A DNA stretch of 30,851 nucleotides from CAZDHT01 sp964505325. Its GTDB lineage: Bacteria; Planctomycetota; PUPC01. The DNA is taken from positions 1 to 30,851 of the forward strand of contig CAZDHT010000032.1 of NCBI GenBank assembly GCA_964505325.1. The letters are read 5' to 3'. The notes beneath the pieces are model-generated. The model saw nothing but the letters and a program-made list of their open reading frames with translations, was not told the DNA's origin and made no database searches. Each line of letters opens with the position of its first letter. Position 1 is the first letter of the stretch. This document shows, piece by piece, positions 20,650-28,538 of the stretch. The position numbers and the translations under genes were made by a program.

Positions 20650-22391
20650 ACGAGGGCGTGATCATCCGGGTCAGCGGCCCCATCGTCGACGCCGAGGGCT
20701 TGGTCGGGGCGATGATGTACGAGGTGGTCGAGGTCGGGCCCGACCGTATGATGGGCGAGGTCATCCGCGTCTCGGGCGACATCGGCACGGTCCAGGTCTA
20801 CGAAAACACCGCCGGCCTGCGCCCCGGCGACGAGGTTCGCTGCACCGGCGAGCCGCTCTCCATCACCCTCGGGCCCGGCCTGATCGGCAATATCTACGAC
20901 GGCATTCAGCGGCCGCTGAAGACCCTGCACGACCAGTCCGGCGCGTTCATTGTTCGGGGCCAGAAGGCGCCACCTCTCGACACAGCCAGGAAATGGCCGG
21001 TCAAGGTGCTGTGCAAAGACGGCGATGCGCTTCGCCCCGGCCAGATTATCGCCACCACGCAGGAAACCCAGGTCATCGAGCACCGGGTGATGATTCCGCC
21101 CGACGCCGAGGGCGCGGCGTCGAACACCGCCCCGGACGGCGAATACACGGTCGACCAGGTTCTGTGCAAAGTCGGTGGCCGCGAGGTCCGGCTGTTCCAG
21201 CGGTCGCCCGCGCGCCGGCCCCGGCCGTTCCTGGAACGCCACACAGCGCGCCGTCCCCTTATCACCGGCCTCCGCATCATCGACACGCTGTTCCCCATTG
21301 CGCGGGGCGGGACCGCCGCCATGCCGGGCGGATTCGGCACCGGCAAGACCATGACGCAGCATTCCCTCGCCAAGTGGGCGGACGCCGACGTCATCGTGTA
21401 CGTCGGCTGCGGAGAGCGCGGCAACGAGATGACCCAGGTGCTGATGGACTTCCCCTCGCTTATTGACCCGCGCACCGGCCGCCCGCTGATGGAGCGCACC
21501 ATCCTGGTCGCCAACACATCGAACATGCCCGTGGCCGCCCGGGAGGTATCCATCTACACCGGCATCACTCTCGCCGAGTACTACCGCGACATGGGCTACC
21601 ACGTGGCAGTAATGGCGGACTCTACGTCGCGGTGGGCCGAGGCGCTGCGCGAGCTGGGCGCCCGGCTGGAAGAACTGCCCGCCGAAGAAGGATTTCCCGC
21701 CTACCTGCCCACCCGGCTGGCCCAGTTCTACGAGCGGGCAGGCGCGGTGCGAACCCTGGGCGAAGCGGACGGATCGGTCACCATCATCGGCTCGATCTCG
21801 CCGCAGGGCGGCGACTTCACCGAGCCGGTCACCCAGCACTCCCGCCGCTTCGCGCGCTGCTTCTGGGCGCTCGACACCACCCTCGCCAACGCCCGCCACT
21901 ACCCCGCCATCCACTGGATGAACAGCTACGGCCAATACGTGGAAGATGTGGCGGGATGGTGGGAGGACGTCATCCCGCATTGGAAGGAACTCCGCCAGGA
22001 AGCGATGGAAGTCCTCCAGCGCGAGGACCGGCTCCAGCAGATCGTTAAGCTGGTCGGGCCGGACGTCCTGCCAGACCGCCAGCGCCTGGTGCTGGCCACG
22101 GCGGAGATCATGAAGGTCGGCTTCCTTCAGCAGAATGCGTTCGACGAGGTCGATGCGTTCTGCGCCCCGAAAAAACAGGCCGTTCTCTTGGACGCCATAC
22201 TCGAATTCTATCGCCGTGGCGCGCAGGTCATCGAAAGCGGCGCCCCGCTGGTCCGCGTGACCGAGCTGCCGTGCCGGCTCGCACTGATGCAGGCGAAATC
22301 CAAGATCCGCAACGGCGACGAAGACGCTCTGCTCGGCCTGAAGCAGAACGTGGTGGAGGACTTCGCCGGTCTGGAGGCCCAATACAAGTAG
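20646..22391 (+). CDS. atpA: V/A-type ATPase catalytic subunit A
   Basis: The 581-residue catalytic nucleotide-binding subunit. It has the A-type N-terminal barrel (GVIIRVSGPIVDAEGL), the family-specific non-homologous region (about 110-195) that separates A subunits from F-type beta, Walker A GGFGTGKT (228-235), VGCGERGNEM with the catalytic Glu, Walker B-type VAVMADSTSRWAEALRE and GEADGSVTIIGSISPQGGDFTEPVT. Size and motifs are standard and no residue is obviously lost. GTG start by overlap with the subunit E stop. Confidence 0.98.
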   Translation: MNEGVIIRVSGPIVDAEGLVGAMMYEVVEVGPDRMMGEVIRVSGDIGTVQVYENTAGLRPGDEVRCTGEPLSITLGPGLIGNIYDGIQRPLKTLHDQSGAFIVRGQKAPPLDTARKWPVKVLCKDGDALRPGQIIATTQETQVIEHRVMIPPDAEGAASNTAPDGEYTVDQVLCKVGGREVRLFQRSPARRPRPFLERHTARRPLITGLRIIDTLFPIARGGTAAMPGGFGTGKTMTQHSLAKWADADVIVYVGCGERGNEMTQVLMDFPSLIDPRTGRPLMERTILVANTSNMPVAAREVSIYTGITLAEYYRDMGYHVAVMADSTSRWAEALRELGARLEELPAEEGFPAYLPTRLAQFYERAGAVRTLGEADGSVTIIGSISPQGGDFTEPVTQHSRRFARCFWALDTTLANARHYPAIHWMNSYGQYVEDVAGWWEDVIPHWKELRQEAMEVLQREDRLQQIVKLVGPDVLPDRQRLVLATAEIMKVGFLQQNAFDEVDAFCAPKKQAVLLDAILEFYRRGAQVIESGAPLVRVTELPCRLALMQAKSKIRNGDEDALLGLKQNVVEDFAGLEAQYK

Positions 22392-22417
22392 CGTTGCCGG
22401 AGACGTAACCGGAGCCG

Positions 22418-23875
22418 ATGAACAGCACCGAAAAAAATGCGGTCGAATACATGGGCCTGGCGAAAGTGGACGGGCCACTCATCTTCATCGAGAACGTGCG
22501 CGACGCCGCCTACGACGAAATGGTCGAGATCCGCACCCCCACAGGTGAACTGCGCCTGGGCCGGGTCCTCGAGACCGGTCGAAAGGTGACGTTGGTCCAG
22601 GTGTTCGAGGGCACGACCGGTCTGTCAAACCAGGGCACGCGGGTGCGATTCCTGGGCGACTCGCTCAAGCTGCCCGTGTCCCGCGAAATGCTCGGCCGGG
22701 TGTTCGACGGGTTCGGCCGGCCGGTGGACGGCAGCCCCATGCCGCTCGCCGGAGAACCCCGCGATGCCGAGGGCAGCCCGATCAATCCGGAGGCGCGCGT
22801 GTATCCGCGTGACTTCATCCAGACCGGTATCTCGGCCATTGACGGGATGAACACGCTTGTCCGCGGCCAGAAGCTGCCCATTTTCTCCGGCAGCGGCCTG
22901 CCGCACGATCGCATCGCCGCCCAGATCACGCGACAGGCGAAGCTCCTGAGTGAAGACGTCGAATTCACCATCATCGTCGCCGCGATGGGCGTCACCCACG
23001 ACGTCGCCCGGTTCTTCACCCGTGCGTTCGAAGAAAGCGGGGTCCTGACCAACGTCGCTTGCTTCTTCAGCCTGGCCGACGCCCCGTCGGTCGAGCGGCT
23101 GGTCACGCCGCGCTCCGCACTCACCCTGGCCGAGTTCCTCGCGTTCGACCTCGACATGCACGTGCTCGTCCTGATGACCGACATGACCAACTACTGCGAG
23201 TCGCTCCGCGAGATCGGCACCGCACGAGGCGAGATCCCCGCCCGCAAGGGATATCCGGGATACCTGTACAGCGACCTCGCCTCCATCTACGAACGGGCCG
23301 GCCGGATCGAAGGCTCGGAGGGATCGATCACCCAGATGCCGATCCTGACCATGCCCTCGGACGACATCTCGCACCCGGTGCCCGACCTGAGCGGGTACAT
23401 CACCGAGGGGCAGATCGTACTCGAGCGCGAACTGTTCCAGCGCGGGATTTACCCGCCCATCGCCGGGCTGCCGTCGCTGTCGCGCCTGATGAAGGACGGC
23501 ATTGGCAAGGGCCGGACCCGCGAGGACCACGCCCCGCTGGCCAGCCAGTTGTTCGCCGCGTATTCGCACGTCAAGCAGGTGCGCGGCCTAGCCGCCGTCA
23601 TCGGCGAGGAAGACCTCTCGCCGCTCGACAAGAAGTACATGGAGTTCGGCGAGCACTTCGAGCGCCAACTGCTCAGCCAGGGCGAGTTCGAAAACCGCAG
23701 CATCCAACAAACCCTGGAGATCGGCTGGCGGGTGCTGAGCACCCTGCCCCGCTCAGAGTTGCACCGCATCTCGGACGAACTGGCGGAAAAGTATTTCCAC
23801 GCTGCGCCGGACCAGGCCCCGGAGCCGGGCCGCGGCGCGGAGGCGCCGGCGGACGGCCCCGCCACCGCTTGTTGA
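22418..23875 (+). CDS. atpB: V/A-type ATPase non-catalytic subunit B
   Basis: The 485-residue regulatory nucleotide-binding subunit. It carries the expected degenerate P-loop FSGSGLPHDRIAAQI in place of a Walker A, YPRDFIQTGISAIDGMNTLVRGQKLPI before it in separate segments, MTDMTNYCESLREI, the KGYPGYLYSDLASIYERAG segment and GSITQMPILTMPSDDISHPVPDL. The last 25 residues form a Pro/Ala/Glu-rich tail longer than usual. The gene follows subunit A after 26 bases; the Shine-Dalgarno of subunit D overlaps its stop. Confidence 0.98.
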   Translation: MNSTEKNAVEYMGLAKVDGPLIFIENVRDAAYDEMVEIRTPTGELRLGRVLETGRKVTLVQVFEGTTGLSNQGTRVRFLGDSLKLPVSREMLGRVFDGFGRPVDGSPMPLAGEPRDAEGSPINPEARVYPRDFIQTGISAIDGMNTLVRGQKLPIFSGSGLPHDRIAAQITRQAKLLSEDVEFTIIVAAMGVTHDVARFFTRAFEESGVLTNVACFFSLADAPSVERLVTPRSALTLAEFLAFDLDMHVLVLMTDMTNYCESLREIGTARGEIPARKGYPGYLYSDLASIYERAGRIEGSEGSITQMPILTMPSDDISHPVPDLSGYITEGQIVLERELFQRGIYPPIAGLPSLSRLMKDGIGKGRTREDHAPLASQLFAAYSHVKQVRGLAAVIGEEDLSPLDKKYMEFGEHFERQLLSQGEFENRSIQQTLEIGWRVLSTLPRSELHRISDELAEKYFHAAPDQAPEPGRGAEAPADGPATAC

Positions 23876-23883
23876 GGAGCACG

Positions 23884-24534
23884 ATGAGACTCAACGTCCC
23901 GCCCACCAAGAGCAACAGCTTGGCCATTTCGCGCGAACTCGGCTTCGCGGTGGAAGGCTACGACCTGTTGGAGCAGAAGCGCCAGATCCTGATGCTCGAG
24001 CTGATGCAGCACATCGAAGGCGCCAAGCGAGACCAGGCCGACGCCGACAAAATCACGGCACAGGCCCACGCGGTGCTGCGGGAAGCGGCCACCCGCGTCG
24101 GCTCGCAACGACTCGGCCGTGACGCCCTTGCCGTTCCCGTCACCAAGTCCGTCTCGGTCTCGGAGCACCGGGTGATGGGCATCGCCGTACCGCAAGTAAA
24201 GGCGGACGAGCCGGGAGAGCCGGTGCCCGCGTTCAGCTTTGCCGACGGGACCATCAAGGCGGACGAAGTCATGACGGCGTTTTCCCGCGCCCTTGAGGCC
24301 ATCAGCCGCCTAGCGCAGACCCAAAACGCGGTGTTCCGCCTGGCCCGCGAACTCCGTAAGACCCAGCGCCGCGTGAACGCGCTCGACAAGGTATTCATCC
24401 CCGACCGCCGCGAGACGCTCGACTACATCGCCGCCACCCTGGACGAGCGCGAGCGCGAGGCGTTCGTCATCCTGCGCATCATCCGCAATCGCCTGCGGAC
24501 GCGCGCCGAGACGGCCGGGGAAGGAGAGGGATAG
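23884..24534 (+). CDS. atpD: V/A-type ATPase central shaft subunit D
   Basis: The 216-residue rotating shaft subunit, made of two long helices at the ends (VPPTKSNSLAISRELGFAVEGYDLLEQKRQIL and RRVNALDKVFIPDRRETLDYI...) around a smaller middle region. PTKSNLL-like start and VNALEkvfIP-like segment are family hallmarks. GAGGAGC overlapping the preceding stop gives a good ribosome binding site for the ATG at 23884. It ends three bases before the UspA-like gene. Confidence 0.95.
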   Translation: MRLNVPPTKSNSLAISRELGFAVEGYDLLEQKRQILMLELMQHIEGAKRDQADADKITAQAHAVLREAATRVGSQRLGRDALAVPVTKSVSVSEHRVMGIAVPQVKADEPGEPVPAFSFADGTIKADEVMTAFSRALEAISRLAQTQNAVFRLARELRKTQRRVNALDKVFIPDRRETLDYIAATLDEREREAFVILRIIRNRLRTRAETAGEGEG

Positions 24535-24537
24535 ACC

Positions 24538-24993
24538 ATGCCCAAGACGCCCCCCATCCGGAGAATACTCGCGGTAGTTGACGGGACGCACAGCGGGACC
24601 CGGGCGCTCCGCGAGGCGGCCCGGTTTGCCGCACTCCACGGGGCCGAGCTGGCCGTCATCGCCGTAGTCGACACCGCGACGCTCAAGTCGCTGCTCCGAA
24701 GCAGCGTGCTCGTCGAGGCGGAGATGCAGGAGTTCGACCGCGAGCTGGAAGCCTCCGCCCAGACCAACCTCAACTACGCCGCGGAACTGGCCCGCGAAGC
24801 AGGAGTCACCGCCGAGCTGGTGCTCAAGAAGGGCACTGCCCACGCCCTCGTCATCGACGAGGCCCGCCAGCGCGACCCCGACCTCCTGGTGATGGGGAGC
24901 TTTACCACCTCGATGATCAAGCGGGACCTCAACGCCCGCACCCGCCGCCTCATCGTTGACGAGGTCAAGTGCCCCATCCTCCTCGTGCCGTAG
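24538..24993 (+). CDS. Universal stress protein (UspA family), variant nucleotide site
   Basis: A 151-residue single-domain UspA-fold cytoplasmic protein: RRILAVVDGTHSGTRALREAARFAALHGAELAVIAVVD at the start, with Asp15 in the usual position, and PDLLVMGS and CPILLVP at the end. The ATP-binding signature G-x2-G-x9-G(S/T) is not kept: after MGS the sequence reads FTTSMIKRDLNARTRRLIV, lacking the second and third Gly. It is therefore likely of the non-ATP-binding kind. It begins three bases after subunit D and so belongs to the ATPase operon as its last gene. A partner role in controlling the ATPase is inference. Confidence 0.88.
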   Translation: MPKTPPIRRILAVVDGTHSGTRALREAARFAALHGAELAVIAVVDTATLKSLLRSSVLVEAEMQEFDRELEASAQTNLNYAAELAREAGVTAELVLKKGTAHALVIDEARQRDPDLLVMGSFTTSMIKRDLNARTRRLIVDEVKCPILLVP

Positions 24994-25100
24994 CGATCGG
25001 CGATCCGCGAGCCGTCGACGGTGATCGGTCTCAAGCAGCAACACCGACACTGGGTCACCCGGGGCTAGCAGCCCGTTGAAAGACGCAGCGCGCCCCCTCG

Positions 25101-25168
25101 CCCGCTCACAGAGCGGGCCTACAACTGGGCCGCGCGGCGTTCTCTGTAGGCCGGTTCTGTGAACCGGC
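25101..25168. repeat. Compound palindromic element between convergent genes
   Basis: Two hairpins, CCCGCTC-ACA-GAGCGGG (25101-25117) and GCCGGTTC-TGT-GAACCGGC (25150-25168), are further linked by GGCCTACA (25116-25123) pairing with TGTAGGCC (25145-25152). Loops ACA and TGT are complementary. It resembles a REP doublet and lies in the 183-base interval between the convergent UspA-like and DUF2752 genes, where it could also act as a two-way terminator. Confidence 0.7.
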
Positions 25169-25176
25169 GGCTTGTT

Positions 25177-25755
25177 CTACGCTCCGGCAGCGATGGCAAT
25201 GATCCTGAACCCCCAAGACCCGAAGTACGCCGCGATCAGCCCGCCCCAGCACCAGGGTGATTCCAGGACCGCCAAGATGCGTGTCGCCGGGCGTCTGGTC
25301 GCCAGAGCAACGAGATTCCACGCGAGCACTGCACACGCGCCCACGTACAGAATGAACCCGAAAGGGTGTGCGACGAGCGCGGCGCCCAGCCGGAATCTCG
25401 CCGCCAGCGCCACGGCAGTGGTCAGCCCGCAGGTGGGGCAAGGGAACCGCGTGAACTTCATTATCAGACACGGTGGGAGGCCGAGCTGCTCGTGCGTGCC
25501 GTACCCGCGCGGGTCCGCCTCCAGACCCAGCACGATGGGCGCGGTAACCAGAACCGCACAGGACAGGGTCAACACGAGACAGAAACACTCCGGCAGGGAG
25601 AGCCGGGACGACCGCCGGGCGGGCACGGAAATCGCGCCGGGCTCGGCGCTGGTGGCTCTCCCTGCGTTCTGCGACACGGCCGAATCCACCGGAAGAAGGG
25701 CCTGCCATTCGCCGTTCGCCCAGACCGAGAGACGCACACACAAGTGACGACACAT
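25177..25755 (-). CDS. DUF2752 family membrane protein
   Basis: A 192-residue protein with the DUF2752 signature: a helix (about 57-77), then FPCPTCGLTTAVALAARFRLGAAL with the conserved CPxCGLT, HPFGFILYVGACAVLAWNLVAL, and a final hydrophobic helix near the C-terminus. DUF2752 proteins are small membrane proteins of unknown function. The first 50 residues are not hydrophobic and may be partly non-coding; I used the ATG at 25755, about 20 bases after a near-consensus promoter, but no Shine-Dalgarno supports it and a start further downstream is possible. It stands alone, convergent with the ATPase operon and divergent from the propeller genes. Confidence 0.75.
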   Translation of the reverse strand: MCRHLCVRLSVWANGEWQALLPVDSAVSQNAGRATSAEPGAISVPARRSSRLSLPECFCLVLTLSCAVLVTAPIVLGLEADPRGYGTHEQLGLPPCLIMKFTRFPCPTCGLTTAVALAARFRLGAALVAHPFGFILYVGACAVLAWNLVALATRRPATRILAVLESPWCWGGLIAAYFGSWGFRIIAIAAGA

Positions 25756-25775
25756 CGGCTGAGTGGCGTGGCGGT

Positions 25776-25803
25776 ATTTTACCTCGGCCGCCGCGGGTGT
25801 CAA
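25776..25803 (-). promoter_or_regulatory. Near-consensus sigma-70 promoter for the DUF2752 gene
   Basis: On the minus strand TTGACA (25798-25803), 16-base spacer, TAAAAT (25776-25781). It is the best canonical promoter match I found in the window. Transcription would begin near 25769, leaving a leader of only about 14 bases before the ATG at 25755. Confidence 0.65.
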
Positions 25804-25880
25804 GTCCGTCCAGGCATTCGGGTGCGCGAGCGTTCCTTCGCAGATTCTTCGCTTTACACGCGCCCCAGGGCTGTTTCGCT

Positions 25881-25909
25881 TTGCATGGGCACGCCGAACC
25901 GGATAGAAT
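25881..25909 (+). promoter_or_regulatory. Probable promoter for the beta-propeller operon
   Basis: TTGCAT (25881-25886), 17-base spacer, TAGAAT (25904-25909), 57 bases before the ATG at 25967. It is divergent from the DUF2752 promoter in a 211-base interval with no gene. No strong ribosome binding site is seen before the ATG. Confidence 0.5.
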
Positions 25910-25966
25910 GAGCGCCGCAACGTCGCCAAAGCCGGCCGCACAAAGAACTGAAACGGGCTCATTCAC

Positions 25967-28537
25967 ATGTCACGCATCGCTTCGGCTGTCTTGGTTTCCG
26001 TCTTCGTTTCCGTGCTGTTTTCCGCGCCGTCCTTCGGCCGCGAAAAGGTTGCGTTTACCAGGGCACCGACCGCCGTGCGGCGGGGCGGCCAAGTCAGGGT
26101 CGAGTTCGCGGCGGGCCGCGCCACCGACGTGGCCGTGTTCGTGGTGAACGCGGAGGACAAGATCGTCCGGCACCTCGTCGCAGGCGTGCTTGGCAAGAAT
26201 CCCCCGCCGCCGCTTCGGCCGGACTCGCTCGAGCAGTCGCTCACCTGGAACGGCAAGGACGATCTCGGCACGCCGGCGGGTGGCGGCCCGTTCCGGGTCC
26301 GGGTCGCGCTGGGTCTCCGCCCGACGTTCGACAAGTTCTTCGGCAATAACCCGGCCCAGGTCAGTGCCGTCCGCGGGATGGCCTGCGGGCCGGATGGCAA
26401 GCTGTACGTGATCCACTGTCACAGCGGCCACCACCCGCATGACAGGACCGGCGCCATCTGTGTCTTCGACCGCCAAGGCAAGTACCTCCAGACCCTGGCG
26501 CCATTCCCGGCGGGCCTGCCGGACGAGAAGCTCCGGGGCATCCGGACGATCAAGCTCCGCAACGGGAGCCGCGTGCCGTTCGTGTACCAGTTCGAGACGC
26601 GGTCGTGTCTGCCCGGGCTGGGCGACCTGCCCCGGCAGCGGGCGGTGGTGACGCGCGACGGCCGCCTCGCCTTCGTCGGCATCCAGGAAGGCCCGAAATG
26701 CTTCGCCCAGCCGGGCGAGGCGCGGATCACGGTCATCCACACCGACGGTGGCGTGCCCAAGGACGGCGTGCTCAAGGCGCTCGTGCACCCGCTGACCGAC
26801 ACGGGCGCGAGCCTGGCGCTGTCGCCCGACGAGAAGACGCTCTACGCGACGGGCGTTCGCGCCGGCCTGCATCCGTGCGGCCCGACGGGGGTGTTCACTT
26901 GCCAGAACTGCGACCATCGCGGCGCCACCTGGCGGCACACCGTCCCCGTGCCCTTCGTCTTCGCCTGCGCCTGGAACGATGACCAGGTGACCGTCTTCCT
27001 CGGCCGGGGCGCGCGGGGCGAGAGGGGCAAGCACGAGTTCAAGGAGCCGGTCAGCGTGGCGACGGACGGCAACGGGAACCTGTACGTCGCCGACCTGGCC
27101 GACAACAAGGTCCGCGTGTTCGACACGGAGGGCGCCGGGCTCGGCGAGATCAAGGTCACCTCGCCCATCCGCGTCGAGGTCCACAAGAAGACCGGCGCCG
27201 TGTACGTGCTCACCGGACCGAAGGACATCAACCTGATCAAGTTCAGCGGCTACAAGAAGCCCCGCGAGGCCGCGCGGATTCACATCAAGAAGTACCCGTG
27301 GTCGCTCCCCACGTGGCGGGCGCTGATGGCGCTCGACGATTCGGCCGACCCGCCGGTCATCTGGCTCAGCTCCAACTTCTACCGGGTCGAAGACCTCGGC
27401 GACAAGTTCGGCGAGCCGGCGCGCGTGTTGCGGGAGGAATTGAACGGCCTGCCCCCGATGGCGTCCGTGATGGAGCTGAGCGTCGACAGAATACATAATA
27501 TCCTCTATATCAACAACCGCCGCCGCTGCAACCTTGCGACCGGCGAGTGGTCGACGTTCAAGACCCCCGGCGGGCGGATGTGGCCGACGAGCAACCCGGG
27601 CAGCGCCAGCGGCGCCGCCGGGCGGGACGGGAACTACTACGTCCACCTCGGCGCGAAGCGCGGCCGGCTCCTCCGCTACGGCCCCGACCTCCAACTCCGG
27701 AAGTTCCCGGTCACCAAAGACGATGAGGGCCGCTTGTGCGGGTCCTGCAGGAACCGCGGCCGTGGCCAAACCGCCGACTACGAGGGCAACGTCTATGTGC
27801 TCTGGAAGAAGTGTGGCGTGGTGGCCGACAAGGGCGACTTTCACCGGGCGCACGTGCTCTCGAAGTTCGCCCCGGACGGCACACCGCTCGCCCTCAAGCT
27901 CATCAACTGCCAGATCCCCAGCATCAGCTCGCCGCGCGTCGACCCGCAGGGAAACGTTTACGTGGCCGTGGGCGTGCGCCCGGGCACGCACACCGTTCCC
28001 GCCGAGCTCAGAGAACAGGTCCGTGAGGGCGCCAGGGACCCGGACTGCGTCAACCGCGTGAACAGCTATCCGATGATCTACGGGAGCATCATCAAGTTCG
28101 GACCGAAGGGCGGGACGATCTTCGAGAACGCCGGTGGGACGCGCTGCAACTTCGCCTACGGCAAGCCGATCGACGTCAAGGGCGCGAAGTGGATCGTGCC
28201 CGGTATCAGCGTTGCCAGCTCATGGGCCACGCCCAAGGGGACGCCCGGGACCACCATCACCTGCCTGTGCGAAAACCCCTGCATCGACGTGGACGACTTC
28301 GGCCGTACGTTCTATCCCGACGCCGGCCGCGCGCGGGTCGGCGTGCTCGATACCGCCGGCAACGTCATCTGCACGTTCGGAAAATACGGCAATCCCGACT
28401 CCACCGGCTTGAGCTTCTGGTGGCCGCAGGCGGTCGGCGTCACCGACACCCACGCCTATGTGGGCGACCGCCTCAACCGCCGCATCGTCGTAGCCCGGCT
28501 CGGCTACGCGGCCGAGGAAACTTGCGAGATCAAGTGA
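25967..28537 (+). CDS. Secreted NHL-type beta-propeller protein with FlgD-like N-terminal domain
   Basis: An 856-residue protein with a Sec signal peptide (about 1-24, ending PSFG before REK). Residues about 33-118 form an Ig-like domain of the FlgD type, ending in TWNGKDDLGTPAGGGPFRVRVALG. The rest consists of NHL/six-blade-like propeller strands: GPDGKLYV, PVSVATDGNGNLYVADLADNKVRVFD, DPQGNVYVAVG, IDVDDFGRTFYPDAGRARVGVLD. The mature part has about 21 cysteines, several paired (CQNC near 311, CGSC near 590, CLCENPC near 765), suggesting disulfides or metal binding. No catalytic motif was recognised; binding of a ligand or polysaccharide is a guess. The next gene begins one base after its stop. 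Confidence 0.85.
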   Translation: MSRIASAVLVSVFVSVLFSAPSFGREKVAFTRAPTAVRRGGQVRVEFAAGRATDVAVFVVNAEDKIVRHLVAGVLGKNPPPPLRPDSLEQSLTWNGKDDLGTPAGGGPFRVRVALGLRPTFDKFFGNNPAQVSAVRGMACGPDGKLYVIHCHSGHHPHDRTGAICVFDRQGKYLQTLAPFPAGLPDEKLRGIRTIKLRNGSRVPFVYQFETRSCLPGLGDLPRQRAVVTRDGRLAFVGIQEGPKCFAQPGEARITVIHTDGGVPKDGVLKALVHPLTDTGASLALSPDEKTLYATGVRAGLHPCGPTGVFTCQNCDHRGATWRHTVPVPFVFACAWNDDQVTVFLGRGARGERGKHEFKEPVSVATDGNGNLYVADLADNKVRVFDTEGAGLGEIKVTSPIRVEVHKKTGAVYVLTGPKDINLIKFSGYKKPREAARIHIKKYPWSLPTWRALMALDDSADPPVIWLSSNFYRVEDLGDKFGEPARVLREELNGLPPMASVMELSVDRIHNILYINNRRRCNLATGEWSTFKTPGGRMWPTSNPGSASGAAGRDGNYYVHLGAKRGRLLRYGPDLQLRKFPVTKDDEGRLCGSCRNRGRGQTADYEGNVYVLWKKCGVVADKGDFHRAHVLSKFAPDGTPLALKLINCQIPSISSPRVDPQGNVYVAVGVRPGTHTVPAELREQVREGARDPDCVNRVNSYPMIYGSIIKFGPKGGTIFENAGGTRCNFAYGKPIDVKGAKWIVPGISVASSWATPKGTPGTTITCLCENPCIDVDDFGRTFYPDAGRARVGVLDTAGNVICTFGKYGNPDSTGLSFWWPQAVGVTDTHAYVGDRLNRRIVVARLGYAAEETCEIK

Positions 28538-28538
28538 G

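Noticed and set aside
19983..22478. Long minus-strand open frame of 831 codons opposite subunits E and A
   Set aside because: High GC content leaves the antisense frame open; the plus strand carries clear ATPase subunits and the antisense product has no recognisable motif.
25970..27991. Long minus-strand open frame opposite the NHL-type propeller gene
   Set aside because: The product is Arg/Ala/Val-rich with no domain signal; the plus strand has a signal peptide and propeller blades.
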